From positions 1,054,001 through 1,118,000 of the forward strand of contig NZ_JAAFZH010000001.1 of assembly GCF_010435915.1 (NCBI RefSeq): a stretch of 64,000 nucleotides of DNA, given 5' to 3'. The DNA comes from Spirosoma terrae (GTDB lineage Bacteria; Bacteroidota; Bacteroidia; Cytophagales; Spirosomataceae). The notes under the pieces are model-generated. The model saw nothing but the letters and a program-made list of their open reading frames with translations. It ran no database searches and was not told the origin of the DNA. This document shows, piece after piece, positions 44,567 to 53,685 of the stretch; position 1 is the first letter of the stretch, and every line of letters starts with the position of its first letter. Both the position numbers and the translations under genes were made by a program.

Positions 44567-45808
44567 TTACAAGAGCAACCCTGCCAGCGTAGCTGACATA
44601 TAACTCGCTAACGTACCACATATCAGTGCCTTGAAGCCAAGGCGGGCCAGATCGCTTCGGCGGCCAGGCGCTAACTCGCCAATACCGCCTACCTGGATAG
44701 CAATCGAGCTAAAATTCGCGAATCCACATAGGGCGAAACTCGTGATAGCAATCGTCTTGGGGTCAAGCGTTGGTTTTACTTTCACCAGTTCAAGATAGGC
44801 GACAAATTCGTTAACAACCATTTTGGTCCCCATCAATGAACCAGCAACCTCAATATCTTTGCTGGGAACACCCATTGCCCAGGCAAATATCGAAAAGACC
44901 TTGCCCAGAAGGAAGTTCATGCTCAGGTTATCCATGCCGAAAACGTAAAAGCCTAATCGGAACAAAATACTGTCGAGCAGGGCAATCAGGGCAATAAAGC
45001 CAATCAGCATGGCTACTACGTTAAGTCCCACTTTTAGTCCTTCACTGGCTCCGGCAGCAATTGCATCCAGCAGATTGGCATGGGTCTTTTTTATTTCTAC
45101 TTTGATAATTCCCTGGGTTTCCGAGACCTGGGTTTCCGGCATCACAATCTTACTGATCACCAAGGCACCGGGAGCGGCCATAATGCTGGCTGCCAGCAAA
45201 TAAGGAGCCGGTACGCCCAGTGAAATATAAACGGCCAGAACCCCACCAGCAATGCAGGCGAATGACCCTGTCATCGAAGCCAGTAGCTCAGAGTTCGTCA
45301 TTCCGTTCAGATACGGTTTGATCATGATTTGCGCTTCGACCTGCCCCACAAACGTACTCGCTACGTTGGAAAGCGCTTCGGCACCACTAACACCCATCAG
45401 CCATTTCATAGCGCGTGCCATGATAGCCACAATACGTTGCATGATGCCCAGATGGTAGAAAATATTGACCAGTACCGCTACGAAAATAATGGTTGGAACG
45501 ACCTTGAAGAAGAAGATAAAATCGTTACCGGGGCCAAAGGCTTTAGCTAATACGTCGGAGCGTACCAACGATGAAAAGACAAACTCAGCACCTGTATTGG
45601 CTTTTTGAAGCAGACGGTCAACGTAATAGCCTAAACCCTGAAAAAGCTGCTGACCAGCATCAGTTTTTAAGACAAAGACCGCTAACCCGAACTGAAGGGC
45701 AAGACCGACACCGACTGTACGGTAATTAATTCTTTTTTTATTGTCGGAAAGGGCATAGGCAATGCCCAGAATTAATGCAATGCCTAGCAGGCCGGTAAAA
45801 CGATCCAT
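44567..45808 (-). CDS. CNT-family nucleoside transporter (NupC-like)
   Basis: The 413-residue membrane protein has the concentrative nucleoside transporter layout: an N-terminal domain (TGLLGIALILGIAYALSDN, VGLALQFGLAVFVLKT), a gate domain with MKWLMGVSGAEALSNVASTF and VGQVEAQIMIKPYL, and a C-terminal domain with LLDSILFRLGFYVFGM and VVNEFVAYLELV. The TGSFACIAGGVLAVYI helix is also characteristic. It imports nucleosides with a cation across the inner membrane. It ends at a clear terminator and is probably a single-gene unit. Confidence 0.9.
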   Translation of the reverse strand: MDRFTGLLGIALILGIAYALSDNKKRINYRTVGVGLALQFGLAVFVLKTDAGQQLFQGLGYYVDRLLQKANTGAEFVFSSLVRSDVLAKAFGPGNDFIFFFKVVPTIIFVAVLVNIFYHLGIMQRIVAIMARAMKWLMGVSGAEALSNVASTFVGQVEAQIMIKPYLNGMTNSELLASMTGSFACIAGGVLAVYISLGVPAPYLLAASIMAAPGALVISKIVMPETQVSETQGIIKVEIKKTHANLLDAIAAGASEGLKVGLNVVAMLIGFIALIALLDSILFRLGFYVFGMDNLSMNFLLGKVFSIFAWAMGVPSKDIEVAGSLMGTKMVVNEFVAYLELVKVKPTLDPKTIAITSFALCGFANFSSIAIQVGGIGELAPGRRSDLARLGFKALICGTLASYMSATLAGLLL

Positions 45809-45891
45809 TCAGTGAAAATACAAATACAGTTAGGTTGGCGAATATACAAAAAGAAGGCTATGAATGAGTAGCTTGTGCGGGTTAGTAAACG

Positions 45892-45936
45892 ATAAGGGGT
45901 GAAATGACAAACATTATTCGTCATTTCACCCCTTAT
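45892..45936. terminator. Hairpin after the Uma2 gene (17-bp stem)
   Basis: ATAAGGGGTGAAATGAC (45892-45908) pairs perfectly with 45920-45936 around an 11-nt loop, 15 bp past the stop of the Uma2-family gene. Confidence 0.7.
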
Positions 45937-45950
45937 GATGTGTAAAAAGA

Positions 45951-46529
45951 TTAGTCAACCAGCCTGGCAAGATCGAGCGAAAAGCCAGGAAGGACGTCTT
46001 CGCCCGAGAGTAATTCCAGACCGTTAACTTCCTGCCGTTCCTGACCGGGTCGATAAATATATGTTAGTTGATTTGTTAGATCGATAAGCCAGCCTAATCG
46101 GCACCCATTAGCCATCCAATCATCCATTTTTTCAAAGCAATCTTTCAACCGATCTGATTGCGAACGAAGTTCCAGAATGAAATCAGGGCAAATTGGAGCA
46201 AAGGTTTTACGTTGATCCAGAGTCAATGCATTCCAACGGCTCCCTTCTACTACTGCTACGTCAGGCGACATAATTGAGGTATCTGGCAATGTAAAACCGC
46301 CCGATGAATCAAAGACTTTTCCGAATTGGGCTTGTCGATTCCAAATCACAAAATCAGCATTCAGTTCTGAATTATTAGCTGCCGTTTCACTGCCTGTAAT
46401 ACCCATAAAAACAATATCGCCGTTTTTTCGACGCTCAAACTTCAGGTCAGGATTGTCCTGGCAAAAGCGGAAGAACTCATCATCGTTCATCCGTAAATCT
46501 TCTGGCAAGTGTACGCGTATCGATTCCAT
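45951..46529 (-). CDS. Uma2-family (DUF820) endonuclease-fold protein
   Basis: From the ATG at 46529 the product has 192 residues and matches the Uma2 family, a PD-(D/E)XK-like fold. Visible are FERRKNGDIVFMGITGSET at the start, the Asp in TSIMSPDVAVVEGSRW, the Glu-containing strand FILELRSQSDRLKD and MDDWMANGCRLGWLIDL. Family proteins are widespread in cyanobacteria and Bacteroidota; their role is not settled. The chosen start removes an overlap with ppk1 that the longer frame (46598) would have. Confidence 0.78.
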   Translation of the reverse strand: MESIRVHLPEDLRMNDDEFFRFCQDNPDLKFERRKNGDIVFMGITGSETAANNSELNADFVIWNRQAQFGKVFDSSGGFTLPDTSIMSPDVAVVEGSRWNALTLDQRKTFAPICPDFILELRSQSDRLKDCFEKMDDWMANGCRLGWLIDLTNQLTYIYRPGQERQEVNGLELLSGEDVLPGFSLDLARLVD

Positions 46530-46569
46530 GTTTCCTGTAATTAAGCAATCAAAACTACGAAATTGTTTA

Positions 46570-48906
46570 CTAAATATTCGCGATAGCTCGCTCGGCACCT
46601 TCCTGATATTCTTCTTCTATTTGAGCGATTTCGGCTGGTTTGATTTCGGGGTCAAATAAGCGGGCTTGCATGGCTTCTTTTTCGGTTACGTCAAAGAAAC
46701 GTTTATGAATGTTAAATGGCTCGCCACCTTCGGGGACTTCACATTTAGTAAAGTTGCCATCTTCCAGCAATTCGTAGGCATTGACGTTGTCTTTTAAATT
46801 ATAATCCAGAATCAGGATTGCCAATTGTTTTACCCGTTGGTCGGCCAGAAAGAATAAGGATTCAATACGTCGGTCGAAGCTACGTACCATAACATCGGCA
46901 CTGCCGCCATATACTTTCGGATCGCCATTGTTATGGAAATAGTAAACCCGGGTATGCTCCAGAAAGTCGCCCACAATCGAACGCACTGCAATGTTCTCAC
47001 TTAAACCTGCTCGCTGGGGACGTAAGCAGCAAATACCCCGAACGATGAGACGAACTGGTACGCCAGCTTGCGAGGCTTTATATAGTTCATCAATCACCAG
47101 CTTATCTTCCAGTGAGTTGACTTTAATGCAGATGCCGCTTGGCAGGCCACGTTGTGCGTTATCGGCTTCAATCTTAATCAGACGCAACAACTGCTCGCGC
47201 ATGTCGCGGGGCGCTGTAATCAGATACTGATATTCGTTCGGTAAAGAATGACCGGTTATTACGTTGAAAAATTCCGAAATGTCGTGCGTATACGTTTCGT
47301 TAGTCGTTAGCAGACCAATATCAGTATAGAGTCTCGACGTATCTTCGTTATAGTTACCCGTAGCCATATGGGCGTATCGTACTACTCGGCTGCCTTCGTT
47401 ACGTACAACGAGTAACAGTTTCGTATGCGTTTTGTAACGGCTAATGCCATAAATAACAAAGCAGCCAGCCTTTTGCAGACGTTGGGCCTCGCGGATATTA
47501 TTTTCTTCGTCGAAACGGGCTTTTACCTCAAACAGAACGGAAACGTGCTTCCCATTTTCAGCCGCTTTCAGTAAGGCTTCGGTAATACGTGAACGTTTGG
47601 CTAACCGATAAACCGTTATTTTGATCGCCAGTACGTTCGGGTCTTCGGCGGCTTGCTCCAGGAGTTGAAGTACTGGTTCAAAGTTGTTATAGGGATGATG
47701 CAAGAGCAGATCGCGCTGCTTGATCACTTCGAAGATATCATCATTCTTGTCGCGGCTATACCCTATTGGTGGCACAGGTGGGTGGGTAGTAGGCATATCA
47801 TCCTTAAATTCGGGATGGCCGATAATCTGCCAGAAGGCTGAGAAATCAAGCATCGTGTCGGATTCAAAGATGTTCAGATCGTCGATCTCCCAGCGCTTTT
47901 TGATCAGGTTCATCATCCATTCAGAACCTACTTCACCTTTGCTATTGGTTTCGACTTCTACGCGAGTAACCCGGCCCAAACGACGGCTCTTAATTTTCTG
48001 CCGGACTTCATCCAGAAAGTCTACTTCATCGTCATCATTCTCGTCAAGTGTAAAATCGCCATTACGAGTTACACGGAACAGATTGAGCGATAGTATTTCG
48101 ATGTTTCTATACAGTTTCTTGATATTCTGCCGGACAACCTCCGCAATAGGCAGAAACACAATCTTATCATCCCGCTCAAAAGAGAGGAAGCGGGGCAAAT
48201 TAGCCGGAATCTGAACGAACGATAGTCGCTGACGATCTTCTTCGTCTTCTGAACGAAGGCTTTGGAGATTGGCTCCGTCAGGATTTTGCGTTACGACACC
48301 AAAAATGAGCACCTTAGCCAACAGAACCGGAAAGGTGTGGGTGTAGTCGTAAAGCATTGGCGTCAGCGTCGGATAAATCGCTTTGTCGAAATAGTCGGTT
48401 GCTTCGGCCTGTTCTTCAGATGTTAGCTCATTGAAGTTGACGAGTTGTAGCCCATTCTCGGCAAATAAAGGAAGCAATTGCTGAGTGAATACTTCCCGTT
48501 GATCGCGGCAGAACTGTTGGGCGTTCGTATAAAGCGCTTTCCGGAAAGGTACTTCCCGTAGCCCGGAATAATCAACCCGCTGTTTATGGTAGTCGAGGTA
48601 ATTATAGAGGCTGCCAACCCGGATCATAAAAAACTCGTCGAGGTTGGATGCCGATATAGCAAGAAATTTCAGGCGTTCCATGAGAGTTCGGTCAGTGCTA
48701 CGTGCCTGATCGAGAACGCGCTCGTTGAACTTTAACCAACTTAAATCACGACTGAGGTAGTCGCTCTGATCGATAACACTGCTAACCTTTTCGCTAACTT
48801 TTGCCATTTTATCAGTTGCCGACGTAGTTTGATCCTGTTGACGGTGGGTAAACCGGGAAACGATGTTGCCCAGTATTGAACGGTTTGGATTTAGGGAATA
48901 ACGCAT
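46570..48906 (-). CDS. ppk1: Polyphosphate kinase 1
   Basis: The 778-residue protein has the full PPK1 architecture: N-terminal YLSRDLSWLKFNERVLDQA and ISASNLDEFFMIRVGSL, DLLLHHPYNNFEPVLQLL, KARFDEENNIREAQRL, the phospho-histidine segment RYKTHTKLLLVVR and YAHMATGNYNEDTSRLY. It polymerises the gamma-phosphate of ATP into polyphosphate and the reaction is reversible. Length is slightly above the usual 690-720 because of about 35 extra N-terminal residues; a second ATG at 48807 may be the real start. It follows gyrB on the same strand behind a terminator. Confidence 0.92.
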   Translation of the reverse strand: MRYSLNPNRSILGNIVSRFTHRQQDQTTSATDKMAKVSEKVSSVIDQSDYLSRDLSWLKFNERVLDQARSTDRTLMERLKFLAISASNLDEFFMIRVGSLYNYLDYHKQRVDYSGLREVPFRKALYTNAQQFCRDQREVFTQQLLPLFAENGLQLVNFNELTSEEQAEATDYFDKAIYPTLTPMLYDYTHTFPVLLAKVLIFGVVTQNPDGANLQSLRSEDEEDRQRLSFVQIPANLPRFLSFERDDKIVFLPIAEVVRQNIKKLYRNIEILSLNLFRVTRNGDFTLDENDDDEVDFLDEVRQKIKSRRLGRVTRVEVETNSKGEVGSEWMMNLIKKRWEIDDLNIFESDTMLDFSAFWQIIGHPEFKDDMPTTHPPVPPIGYSRDKNDDIFEVIKQRDLLLHHPYNNFEPVLQLLEQAAEDPNVLAIKITVYRLAKRSRITEALLKAAENGKHVSVLFEVKARFDEENNIREAQRLQKAGCFVIYGISRYKTHTKLLLVVRNEGSRVVRYAHMATGNYNEDTSRLYTDIGLLTTNETYTHDISEFFNVITGHSLPNEYQYLITAPRDMREQLLRLIKIEADNAQRGLPSGICIKVNSLEDKLVIDELYKASQAGVPVRLIVRGICCLRPQRAGLSENIAVRSIVGDFLEHTRVYYFHNNGDPKVYGGSADVMVRSFDRRIESLFFLADQRVKQLAILILDYNLKDNVNAYELLEDGNFTKCEVPEGGEPFNIHKRFFDVTEKEAMQARLFDPEIKPAEIAQIEEEYQEGAERAIANI

Positions 48907-48938
48907 ACTTAAATTAAAACGTTGAAATAAAACAAAAA

Positions 48939-48958
48939 AGCGGGCTAAAAAGCCCGCT
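48939..48958 (-). terminator. Intrinsic terminator of gyrB
   Basis: AGCGGGCT (48939-48946) and AGCCCGCT (48951-48958) form an 8-bp GC-rich stem with an AAAA loop. On the minus strand it is followed by TTTTTTGTT. It lies 17 bp past the gyrB stop. Confidence 0.85.
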
Positions 48959-48974
48959 CTGTGTTATCATTCGG

Positions 48975-50975
48975 TTAAACATCGACTCGGGCGTATTTCG
49001 CATTTCGTTCGATGAAGTCGCGTCGGGGAGCGACCTCATCGCCCATCAGGGTTGAGAATACGTGATCGGCATCGGCGGCCGACTCAACCGTTACAATTTT
49101 CAGGCTACGGGTGTCCGGGTTCATCGTAGTACTCCAAAGCTGCTCGGCGTTCATTTCTCCAAGACCTTTGTACCGTTGTACGCCTACACTTTCTTCACGA
49201 CCGGCGCCTGCCAATTCTTTAACGGCTGCTTCTCGCTGGGCTTCGGTCCAGCAATACCGTTCTTCTTTCCCTTTCTTTACCAGATAGAGAGGAGGCTGAG
49301 CGATATAAATATAACCATTATCGATCAACGCCTTCATGTTCCGATAGAACAGCGTCAGAATTAGCGTCCGGATGTGGCTTCCGTCAACGTCGGCATCAGT
49401 CATGATGATGATTTTGTGATAACGAAGCTTGTCCAGATTCATTATCGTTTCATCGTCTTTCTTTTCGAGCCGAACGCCAAGAGCTGTCCAGATATTCTTA
49501 ATTTCTTCATTCTCGTAGATTTTGTGCTCCATGGCTTTCTCTACGTTCAGGATTTTACCACGTAATGGCAAAATAGCCTGGAAAGCCCGGTTACGTCCCT
49601 GTTTAGCGGTTCCACCAGCGGAGTCTCCCTCTACGAGATAAAGCTCACATTTCTCGGGGTCCGTATCAGAGCAGTCCGCTAATTTTCCTGGAAGACCCAT
49701 GCCGCCCATAAAGTCCTTCCGTTCGGTCATGATCCGTTTGTAGGCCAGGTCGGCCGCAATACGTGCCTGAGCCGACACCAGTACTTTCTTCACGATACCG
49801 GCCGCCGTCTTGGGGTTTTCTTCCAGCCAGGTTTCGAGCAGGTCGGCCATTGCCTGACTAACAGCGCTCACTACGTCCTGGTTACCCAGTTTAGTCTTGG
49901 TTTGCCCTTCAAACTGAGGTTCCGCAACTTTTACGGAGATGACAGCCGTTAATCCTTTGCGGAAGTCTTCACCGCTGAAGGTTACTTTACCCGCGTTCTT
50001 AGGTAAAACACCGGGATTCTTATCGGCGTAATTTTTAAGTACCCGGGTCAGAGCAGAGCGGAAGCCCTGTACGTGCGTACCACCTTCATGCGTATTGATA
50101 TTATTGACGTAAGACAGTACGTTCTCTCCGGCTTCGTAGTTATACACCAGCGCAACCTGCACCGGCGTAGAGCCTTTGTCCGACTCCATGTAAACCGGCT
50201 TCATCCCATCAAGTGCTGGGCGCGTTTCGTCCAGGTACTGAACAAATTCGACCAGACCACCTTCTGAGAAGAAATCATTCTGATTGACTGGCTCGCCGTT
50301 TTCGTCCAGCTCCCGAAGGTCTTTCAGGAAAATATGGATGCCTTTGTTCAGGAAGGCTAATTCACGTAGTCGACCAGCAACAGTTTCATACCGATACACA
50401 GTCTCGGTGAAGATACTGGCATCGGGCTTGAAATGAACGGTAGTTCCGGTGTCTTCGGCCTCTCCAATAACACGAACATCGTACTGCGGAATACCAATTT
50501 TGTATTCCTGCTCAAATACTTTGCCTTCGCGGTGAACTTCCACGCGCAGATCAGTCGACAGGGCATTGACGCAGGAAACGCCGACACCATGCAAACCGCC
50601 AGAGACTTTATAGGTATCTTTATCGAACTTACCACCGGCGTGCAGTACGGTCATAACAACCTCCAGGGCTGACTTGCCTGTTTTGGTGTTTATACCCGTC
50701 GGAATCCCCCGACCGTTGTCCTGTACGGTGATAGAGTTATCAGGATTAATCGTTACGGTAATTTTATCGCAGTAGCCCGCCAGCGCTTCGTCAATAGAGT
50801 TATCAACGACTTCCCAGATGAGGTGATGCAAGCCGCGAATACCAACGTCGCCAATGTACATGGCAGGGCGTTTGCGAACGGCTTCCAGGCCTTCCAGAAT
50901 CTGGATGTTATCGGCTCCATAATTGCCTAACGCGGTTTCAACTGGGGCTTCTGCGTCAATGATTTCGTTGGTCAT
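48975..50975 (-). CDS. gyrB: DNA gyrase subunit B
   Basis: From the ATG at 50975 the product has 666 residues. The GHKL ATPase domain has ILEGLEAVRKRPAMYIGDV, VDNSIDEALAGYCD and VSGGLHGVGVSCVNAL. The transducer follows, then the TOPRIM domain with LVEGDSAGGTAKQGRNRAF, LRGKILNVEKA and IIIMTDADVDGSHIRTL, and the C-terminal tail with RYKGLGEMNAEQLW. With GyrA it introduces negative supercoils. A longer in-frame start at 51029 lacks family support. The gene lies alone with a terminator behind it; no dnaN, recF or dnaA is adjacent. Confidence 0.93.
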   Translation of the reverse strand: MTNEIIDAEAPVETALGNYGADNIQILEGLEAVRKRPAMYIGDVGIRGLHHLIWEVVDNSIDEALAGYCDKITVTINPDNSITVQDNGRGIPTGINTKTGKSALEVVMTVLHAGGKFDKDTYKVSGGLHGVGVSCVNALSTDLRVEVHREGKVFEQEYKIGIPQYDVRVIGEAEDTGTTVHFKPDASIFTETVYRYETVAGRLRELAFLNKGIHIFLKDLRELDENGEPVNQNDFFSEGGLVEFVQYLDETRPALDGMKPVYMESDKGSTPVQVALVYNYEAGENVLSYVNNINTHEGGTHVQGFRSALTRVLKNYADKNPGVLPKNAGKVTFSGEDFRKGLTAVISVKVAEPQFEGQTKTKLGNQDVVSAVSQAMADLLETWLEENPKTAAGIVKKVLVSAQARIAADLAYKRIMTERKDFMGGMGLPGKLADCSDTDPEKCELYLVEGDSAGGTAKQGRNRAFQAILPLRGKILNVEKAMEHKIYENEEIKNIWTALGVRLEKKDDETIMNLDKLRYHKIIIMTDADVDGSHIRTLILTLFYRNMKALIDNGYIYIAQPPLYLVKKGKEERYCWTEAQREAAVKELAGAGREESVGVQRYKGLGEMNAEQLWSTTMNPDTRSLKIVTVESAADADHVFSTLMGDEVAPRRDFIERNAKYARVDV

Positions 50976-51029
50976 ATCGGAATAAGAGCGTGTCAGAAAT
51001 AGTTGTTTATGGCTCAATAAACAACACAC

Positions 51030-51396
51030 TCAGCTGAGCCTAATAGATTGTAAAAATACAAAAAATAGTTGTCTTTTCCTACCCTTTTGGATAAGATTGC
51101 CTTAATATACGCAAAATAATTTAGCCTTGCAATACAGAGAATAAGTAGTGGATTTTGATTGGCTTATGGTCTGTTTTCGCTGATTTTTTAGGCGTATTGG
51201 CTTTGGTAGCGTAGCACTCGAAATCGCTTGGGTCAGGGCTAGTAGGGGCCAGGGCGTTTTCTCGAAAAAGTATTATTCGAGAAAACGTTATGTTCGCCGT
51301 GAGTCGACGTAGAATACAACTAGAAAAGGGGATAGAAAGGAAAAAAAGAAGCCGGGTCGCAGAGGCCCGGCTTATGAGAATTTGATCGATGTAAGA
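51030..51396. other. Intergenic region, 367 bp, upstream of gyrB
   Basis: Holds a perfect 12-bp hairpin (CGTTTTCTCGAA at 51255-51266 with 51276-51287) and the terminator of the next gene at 51341-51373. The promoter of gyrB presumably lies in its left, AT-rich part near 51050-51120, but I found no exact consensus. No gene is seen. Confidence 0.5.
51341..51373 (-). terminator. Intrinsic terminator of the 135-residue hypothetical gene
   Basis: AAGCCGGG (51349-51356) and CCCGGCTT (51366-51373) pair around a 9-nt loop, and the minus strand continues CTTTTTTT. It lies 23 bp past the stop. Confidence 0.75.
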
Positions 51397-51804
51397 CTAA
51401 TCTTCCGGATAGGGGATATATACAAATCCGGCAAAATCTCCGTGTACGACAAACAGACAGCAATATTCGTCGGGGTTCTTATAGTTTTCTTTCCAAAGGT
51501 CAACTGACTCCGGACCAATCAGCGCACGCTGAATGAATTCGTCAATGAACGAAGCTTTATAATTCCACTGATTTTCGGCCACTTCGTTAACACCGATAAG
51601 CAACTGACCCACCGGTACGTCCCGGCGCGAAGCCACAAAAACCGGGTGCTCTGAGAAGCCTCGTTTCCTGATTTGGTAGGAAGCTTCTTTCAGTTGATCG
51701 GCTACTTTCACAAAATCCGATGAAATTGCTCCCATTAACTCTTTATTTACATCGTAAGAGTTAGCGTCGTCGAGTAGTGTATTTTCGTTACTATGATTGA
51801 TCAT
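51397..51804 (-). CDS. Conserved hypothetical protein, 135 aa
   Basis: I recognise no named family. The protein is soluble, with an amphipathic helix near residue 30 (DFVKVADQLKEASYQIRKRG), strands with HPVFVASRRDVPVGQLLI, a central AENQWNYKASFIDEFIQRA and a hydrophobic C-terminal strand pair (CCLFVVHGDFAGFVYIPYPE). Its layout resembles short unnamed proteins found widely in Cytophagales. It lies behind the alanine dehydrogenase gene, separated by a palindromic repeat, and has its own terminator. Confidence 0.6.
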   Translation of the reverse strand: MINHSNENTLLDDANSYDVNKELMGAISSDFVKVADQLKEASYQIRKRGFSEHPVFVASRRDVPVGQLLIGVNEVAENQWNYKASFIDEFIQRALIGPESVDLWKENYKNPDEYCCLFVVHGDFAGFVYIPYPED

Positions 51805-51819
51805 GGTTCTCAGTTTGTC

Positions 51820-51912
51820 GTTTATGGTTTATCGTTTTTTGTTTATGGTGGCTGACGCGTCGGAAATTACCTTGCGTTAGCCACTATAAGCCGAAAACGA
51901 TAAACCATAAAC
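51820..51912. repeat. Nested intergenic palindrome, copy B
   Basis: Perfect 19-bp outer arms (51820-51838 and 51894-51912, arm GTTTATGGTTTATCGTTTT) enclose an inner stem GTGGCTGACGC (51848-51858) with GCGTTAGCCAC (51874-51884). The inner part is nearly identical to copy A at 42898-42991. It lies between the stop of alanine dehydrogenase and the start of the next gene. Confidence 0.8.
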
Positions 51913-51920
51913 TTTATAAC

Positions 51921-53135
51921 TCAAAATCGGGCCGCCAGCAACAGATCCAGATCCTTGAAGCGCATGTTGAACTTCCGGGCGATATAGGCGTTGGTAAGCG
52001 TCCCTTTATGTGCATAAACACCTTTCATAAACCAACGGTTCGCATACATCATTTGCTCGATGCCACCATTGGTGCCGGTTTCCAGCAGGAATGGCAAAAA
52101 GATGTTGCTCAGTGCCATACTGGCGGTATAGGCAACCCGGGCAGCAATATTGGGCACGCAATAGTGAATGACTCCCTGATGCTTAAACGTCGGCTGTTTG
52201 TGGGTGGTCATGCGGGAGGTTTCAAAATTACCGCCCTGGTCAATAGAAACGTCGATGATGATGGAGTCGGGCTTCATACGGCCCACCATTTCCTCCGTTA
52301 CGACTATAGGGCTTAGGCCGTCTTCGGCCCGCATAGCACCAATCACTACGTCGGCCCGTTGAATAGCCTCGGCAAGCGTATCAGAATCAATAATAGAGGT
52401 ATATATGTGCTGGCCTACCGAGTATTTAAGCCGTTGAAGCTTGTACAGATGCTTATCAAAAACCTTTACGTCGGCGCCCATGCCTAATGCCGTACGAACA
52501 GCATATTCAGTAACCGTACCGGCTCCCAGCATAACTACTTTGGTAGGAGGAACGCCAGTAATACCACCCAGAATAATGCCTCGTCCGTTAGCCGCATTAC
52601 TTAGGTATTCGCCTGCGATGAGCATCACCGCACTGCCCGCAATTTCGCTCATCGAACGAATGATAGGCATATTTTCGGCCTGATCCTCAATGTATTCGTA
52701 GCCGAACGTAGTGAGCTGCTTGCTGTTGATTTTTTCAAAATAAGCCCGATCGTGCGACGGCAGGTTCAGGGCCGAAATAACCGTACTGCCCGACTTTACA
52801 TAGGCAAATTCGGACTCAACCAGTGGCTCTACTTTAAGAATCAGATTGGCTTCATTGTAGACTTCCTGGGGAGACTGAGCAATCTGGGCGCCAGCCTCGC
52901 TGTATTCGTTGTCCGAAAACTTCGCTTTTTCGCCCGCTCCTTTTTCAACGATCAGGTTATGGCCGTTGCGAACCAGAATAGATACGGCTTCCGGCGTAAG
53001 CGCTATACGGCTCTCCTGAAGCGATACTTCTTTAGGTAAACCAATAGATAGGCTGTTCCGACTGGTTTTTACGGCCAGCGGTGATTCCTTTGGATATAGG
53101 GCCGTTTGTTTGGCCAATTCCTCAAATCCTGTCAC
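51921..53135 (-). CDS. ald: Alanine dehydrogenase (AlaDH/PNT family)
   Basis: The 404-residue protein belongs to the alanine dehydrogenase/transhydrogenase-alpha family: SIGLPKEVSLQESRIALTP at the N-terminus, GNHLIVEKGAGEKAKFSD-like text (NGHNLIVEKGAG), LPSHDRAYFEKINSK, the NAD-binding motif VVMLGAGTVTEYAVRTALGMG and SIIIDVSIDQGGNFETSR. It interconverts alanine and pyruvate plus ammonia with NAD. The N-terminus is some 25 residues longer than in classical Ald, which is common in Bacteroidota. tsaE is the upstream neighbour. Confidence 0.85.
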   Translation of the reverse strand: MTGFEELAKQTALYPKESPLAVKTSRNSLSIGLPKEVSLQESRIALTPEAVSILVRNGHNLIVEKGAGEKAKFSDNEYSEAGAQIAQSPQEVYNEANLILKVEPLVESEFAYVKSGSTVISALNLPSHDRAYFEKINSKQLTTFGYEYIEDQAENMPIIRSMSEIAGSAVMLIAGEYLSNAANGRGIILGGITGVPPTKVVMLGAGTVTEYAVRTALGMGADVKVFDKHLYKLQRLKYSVGQHIYTSIIDSDTLAEAIQRADVVIGAMRAEDGLSPIVVTEEMVGRMKPDSIIIDVSIDQGGNFETSRMTTHKQPTFKHQGVIHYCVPNIAARVAYTASMALSNIFLPFLLETGTNGGIEQMMYANRWFMKGVYAHKGTLTNAYIARKFNMRFKDLDLLLAARF

Positions 53136-53193
53136 GCGTAAGAAGTTTTCAGTTTTCAGTTGCAGTCAGGTACTAATGACTCGTAACCGTAAA

Positions 53194-53616
53194 CTAGTCT
53201 ACTAATAGAGTTTTTACTGTTCGACGACCGGAATGGTCGGCAGAAAGGTTAACCTGATAATACGTAGCAGGCCATAACGATTCGATACGTTCCGGCCACT
53301 CAACAAAGCAGTAATCGCCCGAATCGAAATACTCTTCGATACCAATATCGAGTGCTTCGGCGGCATTCCGTAACCGATAACAGTCGAAGTGATATACGGA
53401 ATGACCTTCGTGAGTGGTGTATTCATTAACAATCGAAAAGGTCGGACTCTGCACCATGCTCACGACACCCAACGCTCGACACAAAGCCTTGATAAGTGTT
53501 GTTTTACCTGCGCCCATATCACCTTCAAACAGCCATACTGAATAAGCTCGCCCTTCTGCCAATAGCTTATGCGCTACAGCATCTAATTCGGCGAGCTGGT
53601 GAAATTGTACTGTCAT
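53194..53616 (-). CDS. tsaE: tRNA threonylcarbamoyladenosine biosynthesis ATPase TsaE
   Basis: The 140-residue protein has the TsaE features: a P-loop in LFEGDMGAGKTTLIKALC near residue 38, SPTFSIVNEYTT, VYHFDCYRLRNAAEALDIGIEEYF and CFVEWPERIESLWP. It works with TsaB and TsaD to make t6A37 of ANN-decoding tRNAs in the cytoplasm. The length is normal. It is upstream of alanine dehydrogenase on the same strand; a similar tsaE-ald neighbourhood occurs in other Bacteroidota to my memory. Confidence 0.9.
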   Translation of the reverse strand: MTVQFHQLAELDAVAHKLLAEGRAYSVWLFEGDMGAGKTTLIKALCRALGVVSMVQSPTFSIVNEYTTHEGHSVYHFDCYRLRNAAEALDIGIEEYFDSGDYCFVEWPERIESLWPATYYQVNLSADHSGRRTVKTLLVD

Positions 53617-53685
53617 GAATAAATTATCTACACAAACCGCATCCGCATACCGGTTCTGACACGAACGGTCTGTAAAGATACTATT

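Noticed and set aside
45951-46598. Longer Uma2 frame starting at 46598 and overlapping ppk1
   Set aside because: The ATG at 46529 starts right before the recognisable family sequence and removes the overlap.
48975-50975. gyrB as a sign that the replication origin lies next to it
   Set aside because: No dnaA, dnaN or recF is adjacent, and in Bacteroidota gyrB is often away from the origin; the only DnaA-box cluster I saw is 48 kb away.
53137-53190. TTTTCAGTT-rich stretch between ald and tsaE as another copy of the palindrome family
   Set aside because: It has arm-like words but no inner stem and no good pairing.
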